NCBI RefSeq assembly: GCF_024197615.1
Contig: NZ_JAKUKE010000003.1
Location: forward strand, 403,192 to 467,191
Direction of reading: 5' to 3'
Length of the DNA: 64,000 nt
Source: Desulfuromonas sp. KJ2020
Lineage (GTDB): Bacteria > Desulfobacterota > Desulfuromonadia > Desulfuromonadales > SZUA-540
Positions within the stretch are counted from its first letter, which is position 1. The number at the start of each line of letters is the position of its first letter. Made by a program: the position numbers and the translations under genes. Shown in pieces: positions 18,816 to 27,954 of the stretch. The notes beneath the pieces are model-generated. The model made no database searches and was not told the DNA's origin. It saw only the letters and a program-made list of their open reading frames with translations.

Positions 18816-18897
18816 TAAATCTTTTTCAAGAGCTTAATGAGACGCGGATCCCACGGAATCTATAAAATCCGCCTTTTCCGCGTGCGATTAAGATTTA
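18816..18897 (+). repeat. Nested inverted repeat in the leader of wbpP
   Basis: A long hairpin can be drawn: CTTAAT (18833-18838) with ATTAAG (18887-18892), and ACGCGGA (18842-18848) with TCCGCGT (18877-18883), separated by a 3x3 internal loop. An alternative outer pair is TAAATCTT (18816-18823) with AAGATTTA (18890-18897). It ends only about 15 bases before the proposed TTG start, so it could affect translation of the epimerase. Its cgcggat/atccgc words also resemble degraded dispersed repeats. Confidence 0.5.
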
Positions 18898-18912
18898 GAT
18901 CGGAATTTAAAA

Positions 18913-19941
18913 TTGTTGTCTGCTTACGAAAAGGCAAAAACTGATCTTCAACAGTCCCCAAAGGTTTGGCTTGTCACCGGCTGCGCCGGCTTCATCGGCT
19001 CCAACCTGCTCGAAACGCTGCTCAAACTCGACCAGCGCGTCGTCGGTCTGGACAACTTCTCCACCGGCAAAAAGGTCAACCTGGATGAAGTGCGTTCCCT
19101 AGTGACCAACGAGCAATGGGCACGGTTCCGCTTTATCGAAGGCGATATTCGTGATCTGTCAACCTGTCAGGATGCCTGTACCGGGGTCGATTATGTGCTG
19201 CACCAAGCGGCGCTCGGTTCGGTGCCGCGGTCCATCGACGATCCTCTCACCTCCCATGCCAGTAATGTGACAGGTCAACTTCATATGCTGGTGGCGGCAC
19301 GGGATGCAGGGGTGAAGCGCGTAGTCTATGCGGCGAGCAGTTCAACCTACGGTGATCACCCAGGCTTGCCAAAGGTGGAAAATGTGATCGGCCGGCCGCT
19401 TTCACCCTATGCGGTCACCAAATTCGTCAACGAGCTCTATGCCGATGTCTTTGCCCGCTGTTATGGGCTGGAGTCGATCGGCCTGCGCTATTTCAACGTG
19501 TTCGGTCCCCGTCAGGATCCGGACGGTGCCTATGCAGCAGTCATCCCCAAATGGATTGCGGCCCTCCTTCGTGGCGACACGATTTATATTAACGGCACAG
19601 GGGAGACCAGTCGGGATTTCTGTTATGTGCAGAACGCAGTGCAGGCCAATCTGCTGGCAGCAACGACAACGAACCCGCAGTCGGTGAACCAGGTCTACAA
19701 CGTGGCTGTTAATGCGCGCACCACCCTGCTGGAACTATTCGCTCTGCTGCGTGACGGATTGGCTGTGGCTAGGCCCGATTTGCAGAGTGTCCTGCCGGTA
19801 CATCGGGACTTTAGAGTGGGGGACGTGTTGCACTCACAGGCGGATGTTGGCAAAGCCAAAGAATTGCTGGGGTACAGGCCGGCGCACACCATTTGTGACG
19901 GTTTGGCCGAGGCGTTAGGGTGGTATACGAAAGATCTTTGA
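18913..19941 (+). CDS. wbpP: UDP-N-acetylglucosamine 4-epimerase (WbpP/TviC type)
   Basis: A 342-residue short-chain dehydrogenase/reductase that interconverts UDP-GlcNAc/UDP-GalNAc (or the uronic acids). The NAD motif TGCAGFIGS, Ser in [17 protein letters not shown] and the YxxxK pair ([15 protein letters not shown]) are present. The sequence follows WbpP from P. aeruginosa O6 almost motif for motif ([52 protein letters not shown]). With the upstream dehydrogenase it should supply UDP-GalNAcA. The start is a TTG (18913, or the adjacent TTG 18916) with a weak ribosome site, chosen because the N-terminus then aligns with WbpP; a leader hairpin precedes it. Confidence 0.9.
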   Translation: MLSAYEKAKTDLQQSPKVWLVTGCAGFIGSNLLETLLKLDQRVVGLDNFSTGKKVNLDEVRSLVTNEQWARFRFIEGDIRDLSTCQDACTGVDYVLHQAALGSVPRSIDDPLTSHASNVTGQLHMLVAARDAGVKRVVYAASSSTYGDHPGLPKVENVIGRPLSPYAVTKFVNELYADVFARCYGLESIGLRYFNVFGPRQDPDGAYAAVIPKWIAALLRGDTIYINGTGETSRDFCYVQNAVQANLLAATTTNPQSVNQVYNVAVNARTTLLELFALLRDGLAVARPDLQSVLPVHRDFRVGDVLHSQADVGKAKELLGYRPAHTICDGLAEALGWYTKDL

Positions 19942-19952
19942 CCGTAGCTTAA

Positions 19953-20063
19953 ATGACACTTTCTCAAAACCAGGATGTATTTGAAAAGTTACGCGCAGAA
20001 GACGAGCCATTTGTTTATAAACGTTATGGGCATACTAAAGTTTTTAAACAGAAAGATTGGTAA
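19953..20063 (+). CDS. Short 36-residue ORF coupled to the first glycosyltransferase
   Basis: An ATG-initiated frame of 36 codons (MTLSQNQDVFEK ... KVFKQKDW) fills the gap between wbpP and the next gene. Its TAA overlaps the next ATG (TAATG), the geometry of translational coupling. I recognise no family. It could be a real small protein, a leader peptide, or the tail of a deleted gene left at the point where the composition drops from GC-rich to mixed. Confidence 0.35.
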   Translation: MTLSQNQDVFEKLRAEDEPFVYKRYGHTKVFKQKDW

Positions 20064-21229
20064 TGCAACAAAAAAAACTAATCTACATTTTGAATAGTTA
20101 CTCACCTAACGATTCGTCACATTTTCATCATGTGCTGGGTCTCCTTGACTCTCTAGCTAAGCGTGGCGTAGAGATCGCTTTGGTTATTGAAAAGGCTGAT
20201 GCCATTCCAACCTTTTCCCATCCAAATATACGCGTTATTGCGCTTCAAAACAGGCAGGGTCTCCTGCGTTTTGCTGAATTGTTCCGGGTAATTATCCGCC
20301 TAATTCAACAAGGGTTCGATCGCACATATATCCGCATCGCTGCACCGGCTGCATTAGTTGCGACTTTGGCACACCGCATTTATGGCGGTGCCGTTTTCTT
20401 CTGGCAGAGCGGCACCACCATTGAATACGATGCAGCGCAACCGATATCCCTAAAAAAGATCAAATGGTATTTGAGCACTTACCTGCCAAACACTCTGGCT
20501 CGCCGCTTCGTTCATTATTTTGTCACCGGGCCTGAATTTATGGTTGATTACTATTCCCGTGTCGGCGGTGTAAATAAGGAAAAGATTCGTCTGCTTTATA
20601 ATGACATTGATGTTGGCCGTTTTGCTCCACCGGCTGATCGCTCAAATCAAAAAGCAGCTTTTCTGGCTGCACACGGTTTTGAGCCGGGGACCTTGGTTTT
20701 GCTTCTGGTTCACCGCCTTTCGCCTGTCAGGCGCACCCAACTTTATTTCCCTTCCTGTTTAAAATCTTTACGTGATGGTGGGCTATTGGATCGTGTCGCC
20801 GTGATCATTGCCGGGACCGGGCCGGAGCTGCCTGCAATCCAGGCTGAAGTGCAAAGTTTGGATGTTGCCAACCGCTGCATTTTCCTTGGCAGCGTGCCAA
20901 ACCGTGAGATTCAGCATCTTTATGCTGTGGCGGATATATTCCTCCACCCCACCTATAACGAAGGCTTTCCCCGTGTCGTTATTGAGGCAATGGCAGCAGG
21001 TCTGCCCATTGTCTCGACGGATGCCGGCGGGACTCGCGAATTGATGGGTAATCTTCAGTCCAGTCTTATTGTTTCCAGGGATGATCCAGAGGCGTTTGCT
21101 CGTTGCCTAGCCGGGATGATTGCGGACCCCTTGTTGCGACAGCGGACGTCCGATGAAAACCAAATGTATGTTGAGCGTTTTTCTACAGAGAACGTTGCAG
21201 CCATGTACGATGAGGTCCTTTTTGCATGA
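20063..21229 (+). CDS. GT4-family glycosyltransferase
   Basis: A 388-residue GT-B glycosyltransferase. The C-terminal nucleotide-sugar domain has the EX7E motif (NEGFPRVVIEAMAAGLPIV) and the usual LVHRLSPVR / CIFLGSVPNREIQHLY elements. It acts on the cytoplasmic side on a lipid-linked polysaccharide intermediate; donor and acceptor cannot be read from sequence. The start is taken at ATG 20063, overlapping the 36-residue ORF stop; a TTG at 20057 would add two residues. It overlaps the next glycosyltransferase by 4 bases (ATGA). GC content is lower than in the housekeeping genes, as is usual for serotype-specific regions. Confidence 0.87.
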   Translation: MQQKKLIYILNSYSPNDSSHFHHVLGLLDSLAKRGVEIALVIEKADAIPTFSHPNIRVIALQNRQGLLRFAELFRVIIRLIQQGFDRTYIRIAAPAALVATLAHRIYGGAVFFWQSGTTIEYDAAQPISLKKIKWYLSTYLPNTLARRFVHYFVTGPEFMVDYYSRVGGVNKEKIRLLYNDIDVGRFAPPADRSNQKAAFLAAHGFEPGTLVLLLVHRLSPVRRTQLYFPSCLKSLRDGGLLDRVAVIIAGTGPELPAIQAEVQSLDVANRCIFLGSVPNREIQHLYAVADIFLHPTYNEGFPRVVIEAMAAGLPIVSTDAGGTRELMGNLQSSLIVSRDDPEAFARCLAGMIADPLLRQRTSDENQMYVERFSTENVAAMYDEVLFA

Positions 21230-22362
21230 CGCGCACTTGTTTGTTCCATATCAGTGCCAACCATTATGAGCCCTTTCCTGCGCAGCATCACACCCGACGT
21301 ATTTGGCATGAGCTGGCTAAAGGTTTTGACGAGTATCATATTGTTGCGCGCGGGAAGAGGAACCGTTACGTGCATAGCGTTGATGGTTCGATTCACCTGC
21401 ATTTGCTTCCGGCTTTTGGGGAGCGCATGTGGCCCTTCTTTTTCCTGAGTTGGTTCTTGCCCTGGTTTGTCTTCCGATATCGACCAACCCATATGCTCGC
21501 TCAATGCCCGGTCTTGGGTGGGTTGGCAGCTGCCTGCTGCGCGAAACTATTCAGAATCCCCCTCTTTGTGGAGCTACACGGTGCGCATTATTTTGCTCCC
21601 TCACGGCCAGGCTGGAAAGGTGTGTTAGAGCATGGTCTCTATCGCCACCTGTCCCGCATGACGTTTTTGGCTGCAACCAGAATTCGAAGTCTTTCTGAGG
21701 ATATGAGTGATTATATTTTGCAAGTTTACGGCCCGGAAACGTACAAGAAGGTCGTTGTCATCCCCAATCGAGTTGACCTGGAGATATTTCATCATGTCAA
21801 AAGGTCTTATGAAGCTGGTCCTACCGTTCGGATTATAACCGTCGGTAATTTTTATAAAAATAAAAATCATGGCGCACTTATTGAGGATTTGTGTGCATCA
21901 AATATCCCTTTCCGTCTGACTATAGTTGGTGCCGGTCCACTGAGAGACGAATATTTGGCAATATCAGAACTCTTGCATGTTCGAGATCAAATCGAGATGG
22001 TTAGCCTTGATCATAAATCCTTAGCATCACTTCTACCGAAACAAGATATTTATGTTCACTACTCATTGTCTGAGGGTGTTTCAAGAGCCATACTAGAAGC
22101 AATGGCGGCAGGATTACCCGTGGTTGCAACCCGAGTTGGTTTTATAAAAGGGGTGTTGTGTGACAGGGCGAACGCCCTTGTGATTGACAAGCCCTACACT
22201 GTCGGCCTCGTAAATTCAATCAGAGTGCTGGCTACGTCAGAGAACCTTCGTAAAAGGCTGGGAGTTGCCGCACGAGAGACGATCGAAACTTATTTTGAGT
22301 GGAACCATGTTTTCGACCAATATCGGTCAGCGATCAAGGCCATGAGGCTGGAGGCGGAGTGA
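21226..22362 (+). CDS. GT4-family glycosyltransferase
   Basis: A 378-residue GT-B glycosyltransferase. The N-terminal acceptor domain (ISANHYEPFPAQHHTRRIWHEL) is followed by a donor domain with RIITVGNFYKNKNHGALIEDL and the EX7E motif SEGVSRAILEAMAAGLPVV. A segment near residue 85 (MWPFFFLSWFLPWFVF) is hydrophobic and probably monotopically membrane-associated. It is translationally coupled on both sides: ATGA overlap with the preceding gene and GTGA overlap with the next. Specificity is unknown. Confidence 0.86.
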   Translation: MTRTCLFHISANHYEPFPAQHHTRRIWHELAKGFDEYHIVARGKRNRYVHSVDGSIHLHLLPAFGERMWPFFFLSWFLPWFVFRYRPTHMLAQCPVLGGLAAACCAKLFRIPLFVELHGAHYFAPSRPGWKGVLEHGLYRHLSRMTFLAATRIRSLSEDMSDYILQVYGPETYKKVVVIPNRVDLEIFHHVKRSYEAGPTVRIITVGNFYKNKNHGALIEDLCASNIPFRLTIVGAGPLRDEYLAISELLHVRDQIEMVSLDHKSLASLLPKQDIYVHYSLSEGVSRAILEAMAAGLPVVATRVGFIKGVLCDRANALVIDKPYTVGLVNSIRVLATSENLRKRLGVAARETIETYFEWNHVFDQYRSAIKAMRLEAE

Positions 22363-23429
22363 GGATTTTAAGGATCTATCCTTTTCTCCCGCCCTTACCA
22401 GGGGGAATGGAGAAGCACATTCTTCGCCTCACTGAGGAGCAGCGAAAACTCAATTGTGAAGTGACACTTGCCTTCAATCAAGGCGATGTCACTTTGCCTA
22501 CTGATATTCACGTGTTGGGAAGAATTAATCTACGTAAAATTAAACCCTGTTCCTTGCGAGATTTACTGTTTTATTGTGGGTTGATCATTAAATTGGTTGG
22601 AGAAAAGAGAAGCTATGATGTTGTGCACGTGCATGGGGACTGGAGCGCCTTTCTTCTAGGCCGTTTGGTTGCATATTTTGTACATCCAAAAAAGCAGATT
22701 GCGAGCATGCACGGCACTGCTCGCCGCGGCATATGGGGAGGCCTGTATCGTTTTAGCTTTACTGGTTATAACATGGTCTATGCAACAGGTTCTCTTGATG
22801 CAGCCTATATAGACACTTTAACTACCAAGCCTGTTTATTGGCAACATAGTGGCATAGATTCAGATTTTCTTTCTGCAAAAAATCAGCCGAAACGCACTTT
22901 TGATGTCATAAGTGTCGGTAGTTTTGTCCCGGTTAAAAATTTTGAACTCGTAATACAGATCGCTGAAAAAATGCCGGAGTATACCTTCCTGATGGTTGGA
23001 GATGGCCCACAAAGAGCTGCAATTGAAGCCGATTGCCTACGGAGAGGCATCACGAATGTTACCTTTGCCGGGCAACTTGAGTCGGCAGACGTTGCCCGCG
23101 CTCTGTGCAGGTCACGCGTTTTTCTGCTTACCTCCTTCACCGAGGGAACCCCTACTGCACTTCTTGAAGCTATGGCTTGCGGTCTAGCAATCGTTACTTC
23201 ACGCTCTAATAACTATGATTCTCTGCTTAAGTCTGGGCAAAATGGTTATGTCGTTGATGGATTTCAGCCGAACGATTATGTATTGAAAATACGTGAACTG
23301 CTTGATAGCGGTTTGTTGGATGAGATATCTGGCCACAATAGAGCGCAGGCCAAAAATTATAGTTGGCCAGCAGTGGCGAAGCAGATTACCGAATGGATGA
23401 AAGTTGATGCACACACAAACCAAAATTGA
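22359..23429 (+). CDS. GT4-family glycosyltransferase
   Basis: A 356-residue GT-B enzyme beginning VRILRIYPFLPPLPGGMEKHI, the usual N-terminal strand and glycine loop of GT4 proteins. The donor domain has DVISVGSFVPVKNFELVIQIA and the EX7E motif TEGTPTALLEAMACGLAIV. GTG 22359 is chosen as start because it overlaps the preceding stop (GTGA), has GGAGGCGGA just upstream, and gives a canonical N-terminus. An upstream in-frame ATG at 22299 would add 20 residues encoded inside the preceding gene. Confidence 0.85.
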   Translation: MRILRIYPFLPPLPGGMEKHILRLTEEQRKLNCEVTLAFNQGDVTLPTDIHVLGRINLRKIKPCSLRDLLFYCGLIIKLVGEKRSYDVVHVHGDWSAFLLGRLVAYFVHPKKQIASMHGTARRGIWGGLYRFSFTGYNMVYATGSLDAAYIDTLTTKPVYWQHSGIDSDFLSAKNQPKRTFDVISVGSFVPVKNFELVIQIAEKMPEYTFLMVGDGPQRAAIEADCLRRGITNVTFAGQLESADVARALCRSRVFLLTSFTEGTPTALLEAMACGLAIVTSRSNNYDSLLKSGQNGYVVDGFQPNDYVLKIRELLDSGLLDEISGHNRAQAKNYSWPAVAKQITEWMKVDAHTNQN

Positions 23430-23445
23430 CTCTTCGCGAGAAAAA

Positions 23446-24501
23446 ATGACCATTTTGCAGTTGGTTACAGGGCTGGGGGTGGGTGGTGCTGAGCGGGTGG
23501 TCATGGAAATGGCTGGTCGCCTTTCTGCGCAAGGGATCCGCACTGTGGTTGTTTCGTTAAAAAATGATCGAAGCATTCTGGCGCAATATCCCCATGTTAA
23601 TTTCCCTGTCTACTGTATGGAAATGTCTAAAAACCCATGGTCAGTTATCAAGGCGACCGCCGCATTTATAAAGATTATTCGTTGTGAACATATTTCGCTT
23701 ATCCATGCCCACATGTTTCACGCACTCAGTCTCGCCTTAGTCAGCAAAATTGTAACTTTTTATCCTAAAGTGGTTTTTACCAGCCACAATAGTAAAGGAT
23801 TTTCATTCCTGCGGCGTCTGGTGATTTGCATGAGCAAGTTTTTGCGCGCTGCTGACGTGATCTTTATTCCGGGGCAACATCCTGAAATGAATGCGACGAA
23901 AACGGTTGTGATTCCTAACGGCGTGTCAGTAGACCCAGACTGGGTGAACAGCAACGGGATGATGAAAGAGCGGAAAGTATTTCTTTTTGTTGGACGCCTT
24001 GAGCCGGCAAAAAATCCGATTGGGCTGATTCGTTCATTTGCAGCGATGAAGCAAAAAGAATGTGAACTCTGGATTGCGGGTGATGGTTTTTTACGACCTG
24101 ATGTTGAACGGGAAATTGCGAAATTTCATCTTGAGGACCGGGTACGCCTGCTGGGCATTCGACGGGATGTGACAAAATTGCTTGAAGAGGCAGATTGTTT
24201 TGTTATGGCATCACTTTGGGAAGGCTTGCCTATGGCAATTCTTGAGGCTGGCGCGGTTGCATTGCCGGTTGTCGCCCCCCCCGTTGGGGCTATACCAGAT
24301 TTGCTCGGCGATGAATGTGGTTATTTGGTAGATCCGTCAGAACTATGTCATGCGCTCGATGACATACTCGAAAATTATGCGGAAGCACGCAGGCGTGGGA
24401 TCCGTCTTCGTAATAAGGTTATTGCAGGTTTTAGTCTTGACCATATGTGTCTTGCTCATGCCGATTTGTATAGAAGCTTGTTTAATAGTGGTATGAGATG
24501 A
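23446..24501 (+). CDS. GT4-family glycosyltransferase
   Basis: A 351-residue GT-B enzyme starting MTILQLVTGLGVGGAERVV, the canonical GT4 N-terminus with the glycine loop that contacts the donor phosphates. The donor domain has FLFVGRLEPAKNPIGLIRSF and the EX7E motif WEGLPMAILEAGAVALPVV. The internal ATG at 23446 is preferred for this reason; in-frame starts at 23404 (TTG) and 23407 (ATG) would add a hydrophilic extension of about 13 residues and overlap the upstream gene. The gene overlaps the polymerase gene by 4 bases. Confidence 0.84.
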   Translation: MTILQLVTGLGVGGAERVVMEMAGRLSAQGIRTVVVSLKNDRSILAQYPHVNFPVYCMEMSKNPWSVIKATAAFIKIIRCEHISLIHAHMFHALSLALVSKIVTFYPKVVFTSHNSKGFSFLRRLVICMSKFLRAADVIFIPGQHPEMNATKTVVIPNGVSVDPDWVNSNGMMKERKVFLFVGRLEPAKNPIGLIRSFAAMKQKECELWIAGDGFLRPDVEREIAKFHLEDRVRLLGIRRDVTKLLEEADCFVMASLWEGLPMAILEAGAVALPVVAPPVGAIPDLLGDECGYLVDPSELCHALDDILENYAEARRRGIRLRNKVIAGFSLDHMCLAHADLYRSLFNSGMR

Positions 24502-25757
24502 ATCACGAATTTATTAAATTAATACTTCCCTCAATCATATTCATTTCTTGGGTTATATTTTCTTTTCGGTTTAAAAAGAAATATACAATGATTGGTGCGG
24601 CTCTTTTTTTAGCCAGTTATGTAGGACTTTCTTCAAATTTTAGTTTTGTTTATCGCGAACTGCATCAGCTTATACAGTTGATTTTAATTGCCCTTTTTGT
24701 TGGACCAGCAATCTTAAAAGGTCGACTTGGGTGGATTAATAAATTTCTGTTTGTGTTTCTTTTGTTTATTGGGACATCCTTTGTTTCAGCACCAATCGAT
24801 GAAGATGCCAAGTCGCAAATTATCAATTTTATTGTTTGTGTGGGGGTCACCAGCTATTTATTTTCTGCACTTAGATCCAGTTCTGATGTAGAAAAAATCT
24901 TTCAATATATAGCAACGCTCGCTGTTATTTTGTCCATTGCGGGATGCCTTGAGTTTGTTGCTGATCCCGGCAGGCGAATCGAAACAACATTCAGTAATCC
25001 TAATTACTTTGGATTGTTCCTCGGAGTGGGGTTCTGTGCTGTTGCAGCATGTTTCAAAGGTTTTCAAAGGAATTTAGCTTTAATATTGATTCTGGTAATG
25101 CTAGTTGCCAGTGGATCGCGCAGCGCGATCGCCTTCCCGTTTTTTTATTTCCTCTGGCAGATTTACAAACAAAAACGTTTTGATAAACAAATCATTCTTC
25201 TCTTGGCCTTTTTGATTATGACGACATCAGTCGTTTACTCTGGTATGACTCGTTTTTCCGATATAGATCAAACCGCAGCGAGTGATGCCGAGCGCATTGT
25301 GTTTGCAAAAATTGCACTTCGAATGGCAAGTTCCCACCCATTCACTGGCATTGGCTGGGGCCGATTTATTAGTGAATTCGGGAATTATAGTTCTTTTTCT
25401 GAACAGGTGGTGACCACTAGCGGTGTAATAGATCTTTCTGGACAAACTAGACGCGTTACACATAACGATTTTTTAAGAGTGCTTGCCGAACTCGGATGGG
25501 TAGCTTTCGCCACGGCTATTGCATTGACATTATATGGGGTGAGATTATTGCTGACTAGTTTTCTACATATTTTTTCGTTTCTTCCGCCGATATGGGGAGG
25601 AATGGTCTTCTTTTCACTTGGGCATAATAACCTGAATAATGCATTGTTCTGGTTTGTTTTTCTTCTCCCCTTTTTTTTGGCTCATAAACTTAACATGATT
25701 AGAGGCTCCCAAAGACTACGCTCATATTCCCTTTCAGTTATGAAGGCTAATAACTAG
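24498..25757 (+). CDS. O-antigen polymerase/ligase family protein (Wzy-like)
   Basis: A 419-residue integral membrane protein with about ten to twelve hydrophobic helices spread over its length. The large periplasmic loop near residues 275-335 has the Wzy_C/WaaL-type pattern (SSHPFTGIGWGRF ... THNDFLRVLAELGWVAF), with the HND(F) histidine usual for the family. In this locus, which has its own flippase and Wzc, the role is most likely polymerisation of lipid-linked repeat units in the periplasm rather than ligation to lipid A. It overlaps its neighbours at both ends. Composition is AT-rich, consistent with its serotype-specific nature. Confidence 0.83.
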   Translation: MNHEFIKLILPSIIFISWVIFSFRFKKKYTMIGAALFLASYVGLSSNFSFVYRELHQLIQLILIALFVGPAILKGRLGWINKFLFVFLLFIGTSFVSAPIDEDAKSQIINFIVCVGVTSYLFSALRSSSDVEKIFQYIATLAVILSIAGCLEFVADPGRRIETTFSNPNYFGLFLGVGFCAVAACFKGFQRNLALILILVMLVASGSRSAIAFPFFYFLWQIYKQKRFDKQIILLLAFLIMTTSVVYSGMTRFSDIDQTAASDAERIVFAKIALRMASSHPFTGIGWGRFISEFGNYSSFSEQVVTTSGVIDLSGQTRRVTHNDFLRVLAELGWVAFATAIALTLYGVRLLLTSFLHIFSFLPPIWGGMVFFSLGHNNLNNALFWFVFLLPFFLAHKLNMIRGSQRLRSYSLSVMKANN

Positions 25758-26905
25758 TGCAGATAAAACAATTGAGTCCAGCCCCCAAAATTCTTTTTTT
25801 TATTACCGAAGACTGGTATTTCTGCAGTCACCGCTTGTCCCTTGCTATTGCTGCAAAAGATGCAGGTTATGATGTAGCGGTCCTTACGCGTGTTCAAAAT
25901 CATGAGCCTATAATCACAAATGCAGGGTTACGCCTCATCCCCAGCACAATGGTGCGTCGTAGTCAGAATCCCTTCCATGAAGTCAGTTTTATCAAGCAAC
26001 TTGCAGGTGTTTATCAAAAAGAAAAGCCAGATATACTCCACCATGTTGCTTTGAAGCCGGTTCTTTATGGATCCATTGCGGCCCGCCTTGCCGGTTGTAG
26101 GAATGTGGTGAATGCCATGGCGGGCATGGGCTTTGTGTTTACCTCTAACACAATTAAAGCCAGGATTTTACGTCCTCTTGTCTCTATCTCATATCGAATG
26201 CTTCTCAATCGGCCTAATCATCGGCTTATTCTTCAAAATCGTGATGATGTTGCGCTTTTCACTGATTCGCATTTGATCGAATCTGGGAAAATCGCACTAA
26301 TTCGTGGAGCCGGTGTTGATACTACGGAATTTTCACCCGGTCCAGAAGTTGCTGGTCCACCGACTATTGTTATGGCGTCCAGGCTATTGTGGGATAAGGG
26401 TGTAGGTGAATTTGTTAAAGCGGCCAAGATTTTGCGGCGCGAGGGGCTTGAAGCAAGGTTTGTTCTAGTCGGTGATAGTGACCCTGAAAACCCCGCAGCA
26501 ATTTCTTATTCGCAAATTGATGAGTGGATAGCTGAAGGCGACATTGAATGGTGGGGGTACCACAATGACATGCAGTCCGTTTTCTTAAAAGCCAATATTG
26601 TTTGTTTGCCATCATATCGCGAGGGGCTACCCAAGGTTCTATTGGAGGCCGCCTCTTGTGGAAAACCGATTGTCGCAACCGATGTGCCTGGGTGCCGCGA
26701 AATTGTTCGTCACTGCAAAAATGGCCTTTTGGTTCCGCCAAAAAAACCTGCTGCCTTGGCCGAAGCACTCAAAACTCTGATATTGGACTCCGATCTATGT
26801 CAGCGAATGGGCGCGACAGGTCGCAAAATTGTGGAGAAAGAATTTTCTCAGGAGATCGTTATTGAGAAGACCTTGGCACTTTATCGAGAAATGCTAGCCA
26901 GGTAG
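25757..26905 (+). CDS. GT4-family glycosyltransferase (PglA/WbpT-like)
   Basis: A 382-residue GT-B enzyme. The N-terminal domain shows KILFFITEDWYFCSHRLSLA and LHHVALKPVLYGSIAARLAG, a pattern shared with enzymes such as PglA that add HexNAc to a short lipid-linked acceptor. The donor domain has IVMASRLLWDKGVGEFVKAA and the EX7E motif REGLPKVLLEAASCGKPIV. The GTG start shares one base with the upstream stop codon. Being next to the reductase, initiating transferase and dehydratase genes, it is a good candidate for the second-sugar transferase; that is inference from position and similarity. Confidence 0.85.
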   Translation: MQIKQLSPAPKILFFITEDWYFCSHRLSLAIAAKDAGYDVAVLTRVQNHEPIITNAGLRLIPSTMVRRSQNPFHEVSFIKQLAGVYQKEKPDILHHVALKPVLYGSIAARLAGCRNVVNAMAGMGFVFTSNTIKARILRPLVSISYRMLLNRPNHRLILQNRDDVALFTDSHLIESGKIALIRGAGVDTTEFSPGPEVAGPPTIVMASRLLWDKGVGEFVKAAKILRREGLEARFVLVGDSDPENPAAISYSQIDEWIAEGDIEWWGYHNDMQSVFLKANIVCLPSYREGLPKVLLEAASCGKPIVATDVPGCREIVRHCKNGLLVPPKKPAALAEALKTLILDSDLCQRMGATGRKIVEKEFSQEIVIEKTLALYREMLAR

Positions 26906-26933
26906 GTGCTGGAGAAAGCAATATGGGGAATTG

Positions 26934-27905
26934 ATGGCTTTTGGAGGGAAGAAAACGATCTTGCTTACCGGTGCAACAGGGTTCGTTGGTTCTCGGGTTT
27001 GCGCCCGTTTGATGGCCGATGGATATGACCTACGCTGCGCCATTCGTGAAGAATCCCAAGATGGAAATTCTGTCGTTGTCGGCGATATCAGCTCTGAAAC
27101 ACCTTGGGGGGACGCCCTGATGGGCGTCTCCGCCGTCATCCATTTGGCCGCTTGTGTTAATGTCATGAATGCCAACGTCAATGACCAACTGACCGAATTC
27201 CGGCGAGTTAATGTTGCTGGGACTCTTAACCTTGCACGGCAAGCCGCCGTCGCCGGTGTTGAGCGCTTTATCTTTCTCAGCACCGTCAAAGTTATCGGCG
27301 AAGAAACTGCTGCTGGCCAACCTTTCACCGAAAAGGATGAAACCCGTCCTCAGGGACCTTACGGCATCACTAAGCTTGAGGCAGAAATGGGCATGCGCCG
27401 GTTGGCTGAAGAATCCGATATGGAAGTTGTTATCATCCGCCCGCCCCTTGTCTATGGCCCCTGCGCTAAGGGGAATTTTGGTAACATGCAACGTTGGGTA
27501 CACAAGGGCATCCCGCTTCCCCTCGGAACCATTCACAACCAACGGAGTTTGATCGCTATCGACAACCTCGTCGATTTCATCATTACCTGCATCGCTCATC
27601 CCGCAGCTGGTAACGAGACTTTTCTTGTCGCCGACGGGGAAAATCTTTCCACCACCGAATTGCTACGTCGCGCCGGAAAGGCCATGAGTAAACCTGCGCG
27701 TCTGTTTCCGATGCCTGAGTGGTTACTCAAGTGCGGTGCCCGAATGCTAGGTAAGCAAGCCATGGCACAACGCCTATGCGGAAACCTTCAGGTGGATATC
27801 TCCAAGGCCCGGGAGGTGCTGGGCTGGTCTCCGCCGCTGAGTGTGGATGAGGGGTTGAGAAGGGCAGTTTGTGGAACACGGTCCGAGGCACATGAGAAAA
27901 GCTAA
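26934..27905 (+). CDS. NAD(P)-dependent sugar-nucleotide epimerase/reductase, WbpV-like
   Basis: A 323-residue SDR protein. It has the Rossmann motif TGATGFVGSRV, a Ser in FLSTVKVIGEE and the YxxxK pair in GPYGITKLEAEMGMRRL. It resembles WbpV of P. aeruginosa O6 and WreQ of Rhizobium, which reduce UDP-4-keto-6-deoxy-GlcNAc to UDP-QuiNAc. The neighbours fit: the initiating transferase follows 49 bases downstream, and a WbpM-type dehydratase that would make the keto substrate comes next. ATG 26934 follows GGGGAA; a TTG one codon earlier is less likely. A UDP-Glc/GalNAc 4-epimerase role cannot be excluded. Confidence 0.78.
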   Translation: MAFGGKKTILLTGATGFVGSRVCARLMADGYDLRCAIREESQDGNSVVVGDISSETPWGDALMGVSAVIHLAACVNVMNANVNDQLTEFRRVNVAGTLNLARQAAVAGVERFIFLSTVKVIGEETAAGQPFTEKDETRPQGPYGITKLEAEMGMRRLAEESDMEVVIIRPPLVYGPCAKGNFGNMQRWVHKGIPLPLGTIHNQRSLIAIDNLVDFIITCIAHPAAGNETFLVADGENLSTTELLRRAGKAMSKPARLFPMPEWLLKCGARMLGKQAMAQRLCGNLQVDISKAREVLGWSPPLSVDEGLRRAVCGTRSEAHEKS

Positions 27906-27954
27906 ACTTGGCTCAGAAAAAGACTTTTTGATGTTTTAAGGACACAACTTATTT

